Shown piece by piece: positions 8,583 to 16,688 of a stretch of DNA of 64,000 bases. Within the stretch, counting starts at the first letter, position 1. The number at the start of each line of letters is the position of its first letter. This DNA comes from Haloparvum alkalitolerans. GTDB lineage: Archaea > Halobacteriota > Halobacteria > Halobacteriales > Haloferacaceae. Both the position numbers and the translations under genes were made by a program. The stretch spans positions 62,001-126,000 of the forward strand of contig NZ_JBNLIA010000001.1 of NCBI RefSeq assembly GCF_050122995.1, read 5' to 3'. Under the pieces are notes generated by a model. That model did not search any database. It saw only the letters and a list, made by a program, of their open reading frames with translations, and was not told the origin of the DNA.

Positions 8583-9814
8583 GCGACGCCGAACCGCTGC
8601 TCCGCGTCGACGACCTCGAGAAACACTTCTCCGTGGGTGAGGGGCTGCTCGGTCGCGGCGGCGAGTCGCTGCACGCGGTCGACGGCATCTCCTTCGACGT
8701 GCGCCGCGGCGAGACGGTCGGGCTCATCGGCGAGTCCGGTTGCGGCAAGTCGACCGCCGCGGAGACGCTGCTCCGACTCCGGGAGCCGACGGGCGGAACG
8801 GTGACCTTCGACGGCGACCGGGTCGGCGAGTACGGCGACGACGAGCTCCGCGCGTTCCGGCGCCGCACGGGGATGATCTTTCAGGACCCGGTCGGGAGCT
8901 TCGACCCGCGGCTGACGGTCGGAGAGTCGGCCGCGGAGTTCCTGCGGGTGCACGGCGTCTCCGACGCGGCGACGCGGCGTGCGGTCGTCACCGACCTCTT
9001 CGAGCGCGTCGGGCTCTCGGCGGACCACTACGAGCGCTACCCGCACGAACTGTCCGGCGGGCAGAGCCAGCGCGCCGCGCTCGCGCGGGCGCTCGTGCTC
9101 AACCCGGACCTGCTGATCGCCGACGAGCCGGTCTCCGCGCTCGACCTCTCGATTCAGGCGGCGGTGCTATCGCTTCTCGACGATCTGCAGGCGGAACTCG
9201 AGTTGAGCGTCCTGCTCATCACCCACGACGTGAGCGTCGTCCGCGAGATCTGCGACCGCGTGAACGTGATGTACCTCGGCGAGATCGTGGAGTCCGGACC
9301 CACCGAGGCGGTGCTACGCGACCCGGAACATCCCTACACCGAGGCGCTGATCGACTCGGTCCCCACGCCCGACCCGACCGCGGAGCGGGAGACACAGCCC
9401 CTCTCCGGCGAGATACCGGAGGCGACGAACCCGCCGTCCGGCTGCCGGTTCCACACGCGCTGTCCGGTCGTGATCCCCCCCGCGGAGTTCGACGGCGACG
9501 CCGACGCGTGGCGCGCCGCCTTCGACTGCAAGCTGACGGTCGCGGACCCCGATTTCGGCGGCGAGGCGCTGGCCGACCGCGTGGCCGAGCCCACGTCCGC
9601 GGGCGTCCGCGAGGCGTTCGACCTCCCGGAGTCGGTCGGCGACGAGGACCTCGACGCGGCCCTGACGGCGGCGGTCGAAGCGCTCGCGGCCGGGAACGTC
9701 GAGGAGGCCGGCGATCGACTGGCCGCCTTCGAGTCGGTGTGCGAGCGCGTCCCGCCCCCGGACGAGCGCGTCGACGAGCACCACGAGGCGGCGTGTCACC
9801 GCGTCGGCGAGTGA
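8579..9814 (+). CDS. Peptide-type ABC transporter ATP-binding protein, DppF-like
   Basis: This is the second ATPase of the importer. It has Walker A GESGCGKST at 51-59, Q-loop FQDPVGSFDPRLTV, signature LSGGQSQRAALARAL, Walker B LLIADEPVSALDL and switch LLITHDVSVV. After the usual extension with CRFHTRCPVVIPP there are about 85 further acidic residues including a predicted helical segment and two Cys near the end (residues about 330-411), which makes it longer than bacterial DppF (about 330). The start overlaps the previous stop as ATGA. It closes the operon; the next gene is convergent. Confidence 0.92.
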   Translation: MSDAEPLLRVDDLEKHFSVGEGLLGRGGESLHAVDGISFDVRRGETVGLIGESGCGKSTAAETLLRLREPTGGTVTFDGDRVGEYGDDELRAFRRRTGMIFQDPVGSFDPRLTVGESAAEFLRVHGVSDAATRRAVVTDLFERVGLSADHYERYPHELSGGQSQRAALARALVLNPDLLIADEPVSALDLSIQAAVLSLLDDLQAELELSVLLITHDVSVVREICDRVNVMYLGEIVESGPTEAVLRDPEHPYTEALIDSVPTPDPTAERETQPLSGEIPEATNPPSGCRFHTRCPVVIPPAEFDGDADAWRAAFDCKLTVADPDFGGEALADRVAEPTSAGVREAFDLPESVGDEDLDAALTAAVEALAAGNVEEAGDRLAAFESVCERVPPPDERVDEHHEAACHRVGE

Positions 9815-9921
9815 CGGGACGCTTCCGCGTCCGGGCGGCGGGGCGTCGCGCGATCGATCCGGGATTCTCGCGGTTCCTCCGTTCCTGCTGCAGGTCCTGT
9901 TGCTGGGGACGGCACCGTCCG

Positions 9922-9955
9922 GAAAGCCCCGCGCTTCAGGGCGGGGAGGATATCA
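9922..9955 (+). mobile_element. Relic of an IS200/IS605-type element end
   Basis: The sequence GGAAAGCCCCGCGCTTCAGG and its continuation GCGGGGAGGATATCAA match the right-end consensus I know from haloarchaeal IS200/IS605 (TnpB-carrying) elements, which usually reads CCCCGCCCTTCAGGGCGGGG followed by GAGGATGTCA. The stem CCCCGCGC (9928-9935) and GGGCGGGG (9940-9947) around a TTCA loop has one mismatch. No tnpA or tnpB gene is present, so it is a decayed end or a captured hairpin that may now end the transcripts of the two convergent operons. The match is from memory, not a search. Confidence 0.45.
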
Positions 9956-10879
9956 ATCGACCGGCCGGTGCGGATGGATCCGCGGGCCGTCGGGAGCGTC
10001 GGTGTCGACGCTCGCGACCACGTCGAAGACGTCCTCCAGGAGGGCCTCGGTGACGACCTTCCGGGGCGGGCCCCAGTCGTACACGGAGCCGTCCTTCATC
10101 GCGATGAGGTTGTCCGCGAACCGCGCGGCCTGCGCGATGTCGTGGAGGACGACCGCGACGGTCACGCCGGCCTCCTCGTTCAGCTCGCGGACGACCTCCA
10201 TCACGCGGAGCTGGTGGTGCAAGTCGAGGTACGTCGTCGGCTCGTCTAACAGCAGCACGTCGGTCTGTTGGGCGAGCGTCAGGGCGATCCACGCGAGCTG
10301 CTTCTGGCCGCCGGAGAGGTCCCCGACCGGCTCGTCGCGCAGGTGGTCGACGCCCGCGAGTTCGATGGCGCGGTCGACCGCCTCGTCGTCCGCCTGCGTC
10401 ACCGCGTCGAAGAAGCCGCGGTGGGGATAACGGCCGTGGTAGACGAGCTCCTCGACGGTGGTGCTTCCGGGCGCCTCGTTCTCCTGTGAGAGCATCCCCA
10501 CCTCGCGAGCGAACTCCTTCGACCCGTACTCGGAGATGGACTCGCCGTCGAGCAGCACCTCGCCGGCCTCCGGCTCGAGCTGCTTCGCGAGCGACTTGAG
10601 CAGCGTCGACTTGCCGGAGCCGTTCGGTCCCACGAGCGCGGTCACCTCGCCGGCGGGCACGTCGACGCGCTCCGTCTCGACGACCGGCTCCGCCGTGGCG
10701 GGGTAGCCGAGTTCGAGCTTCTCGCCGTGGAGCGCCGGCGTCCGGGCCGGCTCCGTGACCTCGTCGCGCGCGCGCCGCTCTCCGGTCGTCTCCGCGGCGC
10801 TGTCGTCTCGATCCGTGTCCGACTCCTCGGAGTGGTCACCGTCGGAATCCCGCCGTGTCTCGGCGTCGTTCCCCGTCAT
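9953..10879 (-). CDS. Iron/siderophore-type ABC transporter ATP-binding protein (FecE/FepC family)
   Basis: This is the ATPase of a ferric-siderophore/cobalamin-class importer. An acidic stretch of about 48 residues precedes the ATPase core: Walker A GPNGSGKST at 84-92, signature LSGGQKQLAWIALTL, Walker B DVLLLDEPTTYLDL and the switch VVLHDIAQAARF. The LDEPTTYLDLHHQ run is typical of siderophore transporters. The ATG at 10879 lies one base past the permease stop; a GTG twelve bases upstream would overlap the permease and is less likely. It is the last gene of the operon of two binding proteins, a permease and an ATPase. Confidence 0.92.
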   Translation of the reverse strand: MTGNDAETRRDSDGDHSEESDTDRDDSAAETTGERRARDEVTEPARTPALHGEKLELGYPATAEPVVETERVDVPAGEVTALVGPNGSGKSTLLKSLAKQLEPEAGEVLLDGESISEYGSKEFAREVGMLSQENEAPGSTTVEELVYHGRYPHRGFFDAVTQADDEAVDRAIELAGVDHLRDEPVGDLSGGQKQLAWIALTLAQQTDVLLLDEPTTYLDLHHQLRVMEVVRELNEEAGVTVAVVLHDIAQAARFADNLIAMKDGSVYDWGPPRKVVTEALLEDVFDVVASVDTDAPDGPRIHPHRPVD

Positions 10880-10880
10880 C

Positions 10881-12038
10881 TCACAGGTCACCCAGTTGCT
10901 CCTGCCGGCGCATCAGGTAGAGGAAGTAGGGGCCGCCGACCAAACCGGTGACGATCCCGACCGGGATCTGGACCGGGTCCATCGCGAGCCGCGCACCGAC
11001 GTCCGCGCCGACCATCAGCGCCGGCCCGACGAACAGGCAGCCGACGATCAGCTGTCGGTAGTCGGAGCCCACGAGCGTCCGCACCATGTGCGGGACGATG
11101 AGGCCGACGAAGCCGACGATCCCCGCGACGGCGATGGCGGCCGCGGCCGCGAGGATGGCGACCGCCGACAGCGCGAACCGCACGCGCTCGACGGACATCC
11201 CGAGCGAGCGCGCGGTGCGCTCGCCGAGCAGCAGGACGTTGAGCTGTCGCGAGCCCGCGAGCGCCAGCACCGTCGCCAGCAGCGTCCACGGGAGCGCGAG
11301 CCGTACCTGCTCCCAGTCGGTCCCCGTCAGCGAGCCGGTCGTCCACGCGATGGCCGACTGGACCACGCCCAGGTCGTCCGCGAAGAAGAAGATCCCCGTC
11401 TGGAGCGACTGGAAGACGGTGCCGACGATGACGCCGGCGAGCACCAGGCGTACCGGCGAGGTACCGCCCTTCCACGCGATGACGTAGACGATCAGGAACG
11501 CGGTCGTCCCGCCGAGCGCCGCGAGGATCGGTAGGAACGCGGTCAGCCCGGAGAAGACGACCAGCGTGAGCAGGATCGCGAGCCCCGCCCCCGACGAGAC
11601 GCCGAGGATGTACGGGCTCGCGAGCTCGTTGCGCGTCACCGCCTGGAAGATGGCGCCGGAGATGGCGAGGTTGGCGCCGACGAGGATGGCCACGAGCACC
11701 CGGGGCAACCGCACCGTCCAGACGATGATCGTCTCGTGGGCCAGCTCCACGTCGGTCGTCCAGCCGAACTGCGCGGCCAGCGCGCCGCCGACCGTGTCGC
11801 CGAGGAAGAACTCCGCGAGCAGGCCGGGATGCCCCCAGATGTCGGGGTCGAGGACGGCCCGCCACGCCTCGGTCACCGTCATCGAGAACGTCCCGAAGCT
11901 CACCTGCACGAGGCCGCCGAAGACGACCACGGCGGTGCTGGCGACGATCACGGGGACGAGCGAGCCGTCGAACCCCTCCAGGAGTCCGGCGGCGCGCCCG
12001 CGGGCGGACGTGGACGCCTCGCCCGAGGCCTCAGACAT
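10881..12038 (-). CDS. Iron/siderophore-type ABC transporter permease (FecCD family)
   Basis: This is the polytopic permease that forms the membrane channel of the importer. The 385-residue protein has about ten membrane helices. Family landmarks are VRLPRVLVAILVGANLAISG after the first helices, the GVSSGAGLAIL segment, and the ATPase-contact region RTARSLGMSVERVRF with GFVGLIVPHMVR. An insertion between the first helix and VRLPR (about residues 60-100) carries the HPGLLAEFFLGDTVGG stretch seen in halophilic homologues. Only one permease gene is present, so it probably forms a homodimer. It overlaps the binding-protein stop by 8 bases. Confidence 0.93.
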   Translation of the reverse strand: MSEASGEASTSARGRAAGLLEGFDGSLVPVIVASTAVVVFGGLVQVSFGTFSMTVTEAWRAVLDPDIWGHPGLLAEFFLGDTVGGALAAQFGWTTDVELAHETIIVWTVRLPRVLVAILVGANLAISGAIFQAVTRNELASPYILGVSSGAGLAILLTLVVFSGLTAFLPILAALGGTTAFLIVYVIAWKGGTSPVRLVLAGVIVGTVFQSLQTGIFFFADDLGVVQSAIAWTTGSLTGTDWEQVRLALPWTLLATVLALAGSRQLNVLLLGERTARSLGMSVERVRFALSAVAILAAAAAIAVAGIVGFVGLIVPHMVRTLVGSDYRQLIVGCLFVGPALMVGADVGARLAMDPVQIPVGIVTGLVGGPYFLYLMRRQEQLGDL

Positions 12039-13278
12039 CGCCCGCGACCACCTCCGCGACGCGGTCGCGGTCGAACAGGCGCTCCTCGGCCGGGATCTCG
12101 GGGTACGGGCCGCCGTCGTACTCCGGCCACGCGCCGAACCGCTCCGGGAACAGCTGTTTCGCGGTCATCTCCGTCTGGAACAGGTTGACGATCGGCCCCT
12201 GCATCGGGTTGCCCGAGGGGTAGACGCGGTCCTCGGCGACCGCCGTGAGCTCGCTCCCGACCGCGTGCTCCGAAAGGGTCGTCCGCACGTCGGGAACGGA
12301 GTAGTAGGAGGCCAGCCCGTACGGGTGGAGGATGACGTCCGGGTCGAACTCCAGCATCGCCTCGTAGTCGTAGCTGGTCTCGAAGGTGATCTCCTCGCCC
12401 GCGAACGCGTCCTCGACGCCGAACGGGCGGACGTGGGCCGTCGCGTAGCCGGGCGCGTTCGCCGCGGTCGGGTAGAAGGTCCCGTCCATGAAGATGGTCA
12501 CCGCGACCGTGGGGCGCTCCGAGGCGGGCGGCAGTCCCTCCTCGATCGTCGCGAGGAGGTCCGCCCGGACCTCGGCGAGGGCCTCGTAACGGTCCTCGGC
12601 CCGGAAGACCGGGGCGACCCGCTCCGCGGTCTCCCAGACGGTGTGGTACTCGTACGCGTCGGCCCACGCGGCCGGGGGCTCGCCGTGAGTGCGGCTGAAG
12701 TAGTTGCCGAACCACGGCCCGACGTTGTCGGCGATCTCGGCGGTGTCCTCGCGCTCCCACCCGTCGAAGGAGGTGACGAGCGCGGGGTCGATCAGGTGAA
12801 GGTCCGAGTCGAGCTCGTACAGCAGCTCGGCGTCCACGTTGACGCCCGAGTTGCCGTCGTTGAGCTGCGCGAGGTCACCCCAGTCGGTCTCGACGCCGTC
12901 GAGGCGCTCGTAGTAGGCCGACAGCGTCGCGCCGTCGACCGCGGCGTCGAAGCCGAGCGAGTTGACGGCGTCCGCGCGGCCGTACGCGACCGCCAGGTCC
13001 GCGTGGAGCAGGTCGTACACGGCGACGCTCTCGGGCTCCGACTCGAAGGTCACCTCGCCGACCGGCGCCAGCGAGGCGCCCCAGGAGTCGGCGTCGTCGG
13101 TCGCCGTCGCGTCCGCGGCGTCCGTCGCGGTCCCGTCCGCGGTCGAGTCCGCGTCGTCCGCAGGCGCGTCCTCGCCCGCACAGCCGGCGAGCAGCCCGCC
13201 GGCGGCCACGGCGGCCGCGCTCCGCCGGAGGTAGCCGCGTCGGGTCGAGCCGGTCTTGGAGGTGCCGGTTCCGTTCAC
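12031..13278 (-). CDS. Iron/siderophore ABC transporter substrate-binding lipoprotein (second copy)
   Basis: This is a class-III (helical-backbone) binding protein for a chelated iron or corrinoid substrate, exported by Tat and lipid-anchored: twin-arginine RRGYLRRS, a hydrophobic stretch and lipobox LLAGC within the first 35 residues, then an Asp/Ala/Thr-rich linker. The mature domain begins at LAPVGEVTFESEPESVAVYD. The GTG start overlaps the stop of the preceding paralogue as GTGA. The 415-residue protein resembles that neighbour in its linker, the APVGEVTFES motif and the C-terminal LFDRD motif, so the two are likely an old tandem duplication with diverged ligands. The ligand is not deducible. 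Confidence 0.88.
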   Translation of the reverse strand: MNGTGTSKTGSTRRGYLRRSAAAVAAGGLLAGCAGEDAPADDADSTADGTATDAADATATDDADSWGASLAPVGEVTFESEPESVAVYDLLHADLAVAYGRADAVNSLGFDAAVDGATLSAYYERLDGVETDWGDLAQLNDGNSGVNVDAELLYELDSDLHLIDPALVTSFDGWEREDTAEIADNVGPWFGNYFSRTHGEPPAAWADAYEYHTVWETAERVAPVFRAEDRYEALAEVRADLLATIEEGLPPASERPTVAVTIFMDGTFYPTAANAPGYATAHVRPFGVEDAFAGEEITFETSYDYEAMLEFDPDVILHPYGLASYYSVPDVRTTLSEHAVGSELTAVAEDRVYPSGNPMQGPIVNLFQTEMTAKQLFPERFGAWPEYDGGPYPEIPAEERLFDRDRVAEVVAGDV

Positions 13279-14468
13279 GGCTCCTCCGTGATGATGGACG
13301 CGAGCTCGTCGCGGTCGAACAGCTCCCCGGAGAACGTGTCCGGGAAGATGGCCGTCGCAGCGCGCTCGAGGTTGAACAGGTGCTGGATGGGGCCCTGATA
13401 GATCGGGCCGCCGCGGAAGACGCGCCCCTCCTGCACCGCGGTCAGTTCGCTGGCCACGTCGTGGCCCTCCATGAACGCGAGGACGGTGTCGGCGAACTCC
13501 TCGGCGGTCTTGTCCTCGTGTCCGCGGACGAGGACGACGTCCGGATCGACCTCCAGCATCGTCTCGTAGTCGATCTGGCCGCGCTCGCTGGTGGAGAGCC
13601 CGTCGATGCCGGTGTCGGCGAGCGCGTCCGAGAGCCCGAGGTCGTGCCACTGCTTCTTGTTCGTCCCCTGGTCGCTGAGCCGGTACGGCGAGAATTGCTC
13701 CGGCTCGTTGCCCGCACCGAACGTCAACAGCGCGTTGGGGCGCTGGTCGGCGGGCGGCAGGTCGGCCTGGATCGCCGCGACGACCTCGTCGTGGAACTCG
13801 GCGAACGCCTCGTAGCGCTCGCGCTCGTCGAACACCTCGGCCACCTTCTCGAACGTCTCGTAGAGGGTGTAGTAGCGGTAGTCGTGCCACGGGTCCGTCC
13901 GGCGGAAGACGGTGTTCCCGAGGAACGGCGCGACGTTGGACGCGACCTCGTCGATGTCCTCCTGCTCCAGTCCGAAGAAGCCGTTGTTGGTCAGCCACTG
14001 CGGGTCGGTGAGGTGGACGTCCGCGTCGAGTTCGTAGTAGATCTCCCGGTCGATGCCGCTGTCGCCCAGCACCTGCGTGATCCCGTCTTTGTCCACGCTC
14101 ACGCCGTCGAGCTCGTCGTAGGCGTCGGTGTGGTAGCGGCCGATGTTCCCGAGGCCGACCAGCCCGTCGCCGTGCCCGAGCGCGACGCCCATGTCGGCGT
14201 AGCCCGGGAAGTACGTCTCCCACGTCTCGGGCACCGACTCGAAGGTCACCTCGCCGACCGGCGCCATCGAGACCGAGTACGAGTCGTCCGCGTCGGTCGC
14301 CGTCTCCTCGGCCGCGGTCCCCTCCGTCGCGGTGTCCCCGGAGGCGCCGGTCTCCGTCTGCTCCGCCGTCGATCCGCCGTCTCCTCCGGTACAGCCGGCC
14401 AACGCGGCCGTGAGGACGCCGGCGCCGGTCGTGAGGACGTTCCGTCTCCGCATGCGGTCGTCGGTCAT
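13275..14468 (-). CDS. Iron/siderophore ABC transporter substrate-binding lipoprotein (first copy)
   Basis: This is the first gene of the importer operon, a 397-residue Tat lipoprotein (MRRRNVLTTGAG, lipobox ALAGC) with an acidic Thr/Ala linker and a class-III binding-protein fold starting SMAPVGEVTFESVPETWETY. The likely leaderless start is the ATG at 14468, about 26 bp after a TATA-like TTTTATT (14491-14497, minus strand); an ATG five codons later is the start of the twin-arginine motif itself. Two DtxR/IdeR-like palindromes bracket the TATA box, so expression is expected to be repressed by metal-loaded regulator in iron-replete cells. Confidence 0.88.
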   Translation of the reverse strand: MTDDRMRRRNVLTTGAGVLTAALAGCTGGDGGSTAEQTETGASGDTATEGTAAEETATDADDSYSVSMAPVGEVTFESVPETWETYFPGYADMGVALGHGDGLVGLGNIGRYHTDAYDELDGVSVDKDGITQVLGDSGIDREIYYELDADVHLTDPQWLTNNGFFGLEQEDIDEVASNVAPFLGNTVFRRTDPWHDYRYYTLYETFEKVAEVFDERERYEAFAEFHDEVVAAIQADLPPADQRPNALLTFGAGNEPEQFSPYRLSDQGTNKKQWHDLGLSDALADTGIDGLSTSERGQIDYETMLEVDPDVVLVRGHEDKTAEEFADTVLAFMEGHDVASELTAVQEGRVFRGGPIYQGPIQHLFNLERAATAIFPDTFSGELFDRDELASIITEEP

Positions 14469-14472
14469 ACTG

Positions 14473-14488
14473 TTTAGGCCACCCTAAA
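14473..14488. promoter_or_regulatory. DtxR/IdeR-like operator at the iron-transporter start site
   Basis: TTTAGG-CCAC-CCTAAA is an inverted repeat with 6-bp perfect arms lying between the TATA box and the leaderless ATG, over the expected transcription start. It resembles the TTAGG..CCTAA half-sites bound by DtxR-family iron regulators (SirR/Idr proteins in haloarchaea). Binding here should block the polymerase. Confidence 0.65.
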
Positions 14489-14509
14489 CAAATAAAACCC
14501 CGTCGATCT

Positions 14510-14523
14510 TTAGGCCGGCCTAA
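14510..14523. promoter_or_regulatory. DtxR/IdeR-like operator upstream of the iron-transporter TATA box
   Basis: TTAGGCCGGCCTAA is a perfect 14-bp palindrome just upstream of the TATA box and BRE position. Its spacing from the other palindrome (centre to centre about 36 bp) puts one site on each side of the promoter, which fits cooperative occupation by a dimeric metal-dependent repressor. It is also in reach of the divergent SRPBCC gene, though about 190 bp away. Confidence 0.7.
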
Positions 14524-14709
14524 CCACGTGACCGAATGTCGTGGGTCCCGGTCACGAGGGGTAGAGAGGGTCGGCATCGACAGCGACCGGGCCTCGGTCG
14601 ACCGCGGCGGATCGCGGTCGGTCGCGCACGGATTCGGTCGACCGCTGGAGGGACACGAGCGTGCGACCGCGACGGCCGGGTTTAACACGCAGCGGCGAGA
14701 ACGCCGGTC

Positions 14710-15288
14710 GTGGACGAACTCGTCGTGCGAACGACGGTGTACGCGGCGCCCGCGGACGTCTACGAGTTCCTGCTGGACTTCCCGCGGTACGACCGGTACT
14801 CGGAGTACCTCGACCGCGTGGAGCGGCTACGGGGCGACGGCGGGCCGGGGACCGAGTACGCGCTCCGGTTCGCGTGGTGGAAGCTCGGTTACACCGCCCG
14901 CTCGGCGGTCACGGACGTCGAGAAGCCGACGCGCATCGACTGGCGGGTGACGAAGGACATCGACGCCCACGGCTGCTGGCGCATCGAGTCGACGACGGTC
15001 GACCCCGAGACCGCGGACGCGGCGATCAAGCTCCCGGACGACGCCGACCCGGACGCGGCCGCCATCGACGCCTGCGAGGTTAGCCTCGAGATCCGGTTCG
15101 ACCCCGACTCCGCGAGCGCGGACGCCGTGGACCTCCCGCCGCTGGCGTCGTTCGACTGGGTGCTCAAGAAGGCGATCCCCCTGATCAAGGAGGAGGCCGA
15201 GCGCGTCGTCGAGCGCGCGGTCGCGGACTTGGAGGGGAGCGGCCGCCCCGTCTCGCTGGACGTGCGGGTCGACTCGGACCGGATCTGA
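14710..15288 (+). CDS. SRPBCC-fold protein (polyketide cyclase/CoQ-binding-like)
   Basis: This is a 192-residue soluble protein of the START/SRPBCC ligand-binding superfamily. The opening VVRTTVYAAPADVYEFLLDF followed by PRYDRYSEYLDRV is the usual first strand and helix pair, and a long C-terminal helix (LIKEEAERVVERAVADL) closes the hydrophobic cavity. An insertion rich in Asp/Ala (about 105-145) is halophile-specific. The start is GTG, about 26 bp after GTTTAAC (about 14680-14686), consistent with a leaderless transcript. It stands alone; its ligand is unknown. Confidence 0.8.
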   Translation: MDELVVRTTVYAAPADVYEFLLDFPRYDRYSEYLDRVERLRGDGGPGTEYALRFAWWKLGYTARSAVTDVEKPTRIDWRVTKDIDAHGCWRIESTTVDPETADAAIKLPDDADPDAAAIDACEVSLEIRFDPDSASADAVDLPPLASFDWVLKKAIPLIKEEAERVVERAVADLEGSGRPVSLDVRVDSDRI

Positions 15289-15397
15289 GGGCCGGAGGAC
15301 CCGCGGTCAGCCCCCGGCCCGCGTGCGGTTCCGTCCCGCGGAGCCGACGAGTCGAAGGCCTTATGTCTCAACCCGGGATACGTGTGGATGCGAACGC

Positions 15398-15469
15398 GGG
15401 CTCGTAGATCAGTGGTAGATCATCCCCCTGGCACGGGGAAGGCCGTGGGTTCAAATCCCACCGAGTCCA
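15398..15469 (+). tRNA. tRNA-Ala (anticodon GGC)
   Basis: The 72-nt cloverleaf has acceptor stem GGGCTCG/CGAGTCC with discriminator A, D arm around GTAGATCAGTGGTAGATC, anticodon stem TCCCC/GGGGA with loop CTGGCAC (anticodon GGC), and T arm GTGGGTTCAAATCCCAC. CCA is not encoded. It marks the left side of the accessory region that follows. No second copy of its 3' end was seen in the window. Confidence 0.96.
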
Positions 15470-15703
15470 TTTCTGAACGCAGTGAAGAACTGACGAGCGT
15501 GAGCGTTCGCGCGGACGAAGGCAGGATCCCAACCACGCGAATCCACGTACCGTTCTGTACTCCCGTCGGGTCGGACCTCGTCTCCGTCCGGTCGCGTTAC
15601 GACGGAGCGAACCATCGCTGGTGTTGCGTACTGTTCACTCCAGGAACGACACGAAACGTGCCCAGCCGCATGTGGCGTCGAGAGTGAGAACGAGAGCAGT
15701 CGC

Positions 15704-15817
15704 TCAGCCAAGGAGAAGCGCAAAGCCGACGAGTAGCGTAAGAGCCAGCCCACCCCAGATGAGTACCTTGTACGGGTCGAACTCGCCCGCGGTCATCCAG
15801 AAGTTGTTGATGTTCAT
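15704..15817 (-). CDS. 37-aa small membrane protein, coupled to upstream gene
   Basis: This short ORF encodes MNINNFWMTAGEFDPYKVLI followed by WGGLALTLLVGFALLLG, a polar N-terminus and one membrane helix running to the C-terminus. Its ATG overlaps the TGA of the preceding membrane-protein gene as ATGA, which argues that it is translated. The hydrophobic end and small size resemble accessory subunits or holin-like peptides, but no family was recognised. It lies in the accessory stretch next to tRNA-Ala. Confidence 0.6.
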   Translation of the reverse strand: MNINNFWMTAGEFDPYKVLIWGGLALTLLVGFALLLG

Positions 15818-16197
15818 AAGTCGTCTTCCTCGTCCGTAGATTTCTCGTCTTCGGTGTTATGGTTTGCGTCGCCATTTCCTTCCGCAAGGGAATCCGCGAG
15901 TTCCTTCGCGGTCTCTCGAATCGCGGCCGCGATGAACGCGAACGCAATCAGCAACAGCGCGACCATCAACGATACCAGGGTGTCGTTTTGGTTGACCACC
16001 AGCAGTATCCATGCGAGATACCCGGATGCGAGAACCAACAGCGACGCGTTCGCGACACCCTCCGCGGCCGTCATCAGCAGTCCCTGCGACACCAGTTCGC
16101 CGGTGATCTGACGGGAGAGATACTGAAGAGCGACGAAGAGGAGACTCAGAAACACCGAGCTGATCTCCAGTACGGCAACGGCGATGTCAGTCGCCAT
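15814..16197 (-). CDS. Small membrane protein, unknown
   Basis: This 127-residue protein has three predicted membrane helices (about 6-26, 50-70 and 75-95: VFLSLLFVALQYL, LVLASGYLAWILLVV, LVSLMVALLLIAFAFIA) and a charged cytoplasmic tail ending in a run of Glu/Asp. The ATG at 16197 is preceded by a GGGTGG-like element. Upstream in-frame sequence is Arg-rich and not halophile-like, so it was excluded. Base composition is clearly more AT-rich than the chromosome core, suggesting transfer. It is translationally coupled to the 37-residue membrane protein. Function unknown; a membrane sensor or effector of a mobile element is conceivable. Confidence 0.65.
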   Translation of the reverse strand: MATDIAVAVLEISSVFLSLLFVALQYLSRQITGELVSQGLLMTAAEGVANASLLVLASGYLAWILLVVNQNDTLVSLMVALLLIAFAFIAAAIRETAKELADSLAEGNGDANHNTEDEKSTDEEDDL

Positions 16198-16688
16198 CAG
16201 TTCCACCCGGGGTAGTCCCGGTGCCCGCCCTCCGATCACGCTCCACGACTGCTTGGTCGATAACGCGCCGAGGAGGACGGCCTGTACCGGAGACCGGTGG
16301 CTCTCGTGTCCGAGGTTCCGACATCGTGGTTGCGGCAGTGTACCCGCGTATTCCGGGATAAGTTCTCGGTGGCGATGCCGGTCGGTCATCCATCCCACGG
16401 GACTCGGCAAGTCGGCGTAGAGCGGATGATCACGAACACCGATCGGATCTCGGCGCGCCGCTTCACGTTCAGTTCCGGCGCGCCCGTGGCTCAGGCCGTT
16501 CCCGGTGGCCGACCGCGTCCCGGGCATGGCGACGACCGATGCCGGTGACTCCCGGTACGAGGCGTTTCGCTCGCTCGCGGCCGAGCTGCAGGTACGGCGC
16601 GCGGGCGTCCACGGTGCGCGGATGGCCGAGCGCCTGCTCGCGATCGCGGACCGGAGGTGTCCGATCAGGTGCCGCTCCCCGCGGCGAG
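16198..16688. other. Gene-poor 490-bp gap in the accessory region
   Basis: No convincing intact gene is seen. A plus-strand fragment starting at 16526 (MATTDAGDSRYEAFRSLAAE and onward to about residue 45) has halophile-like codons and acidity and could be the beginning of a broken gene; it then turns Arg/Cys-rich and stops at 16717, inside the convergent zinc-ribbon gene. The rest is composition-neutral and reads as decayed sequence. Confidence 0.35.

Noticed and set aside
9815..9952. A complete IS200/IS605 insertion
   Set aside because: Only one end-like hairpin is visible; there is no tnpA or tnpB and no matching left end.
15470..15703. Possible genes and an att-type repeat after tRNA-Ala
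   Set aside because: Both strands give only short non-halophilic readings, and the tRNA 3' end was not found again by eye.
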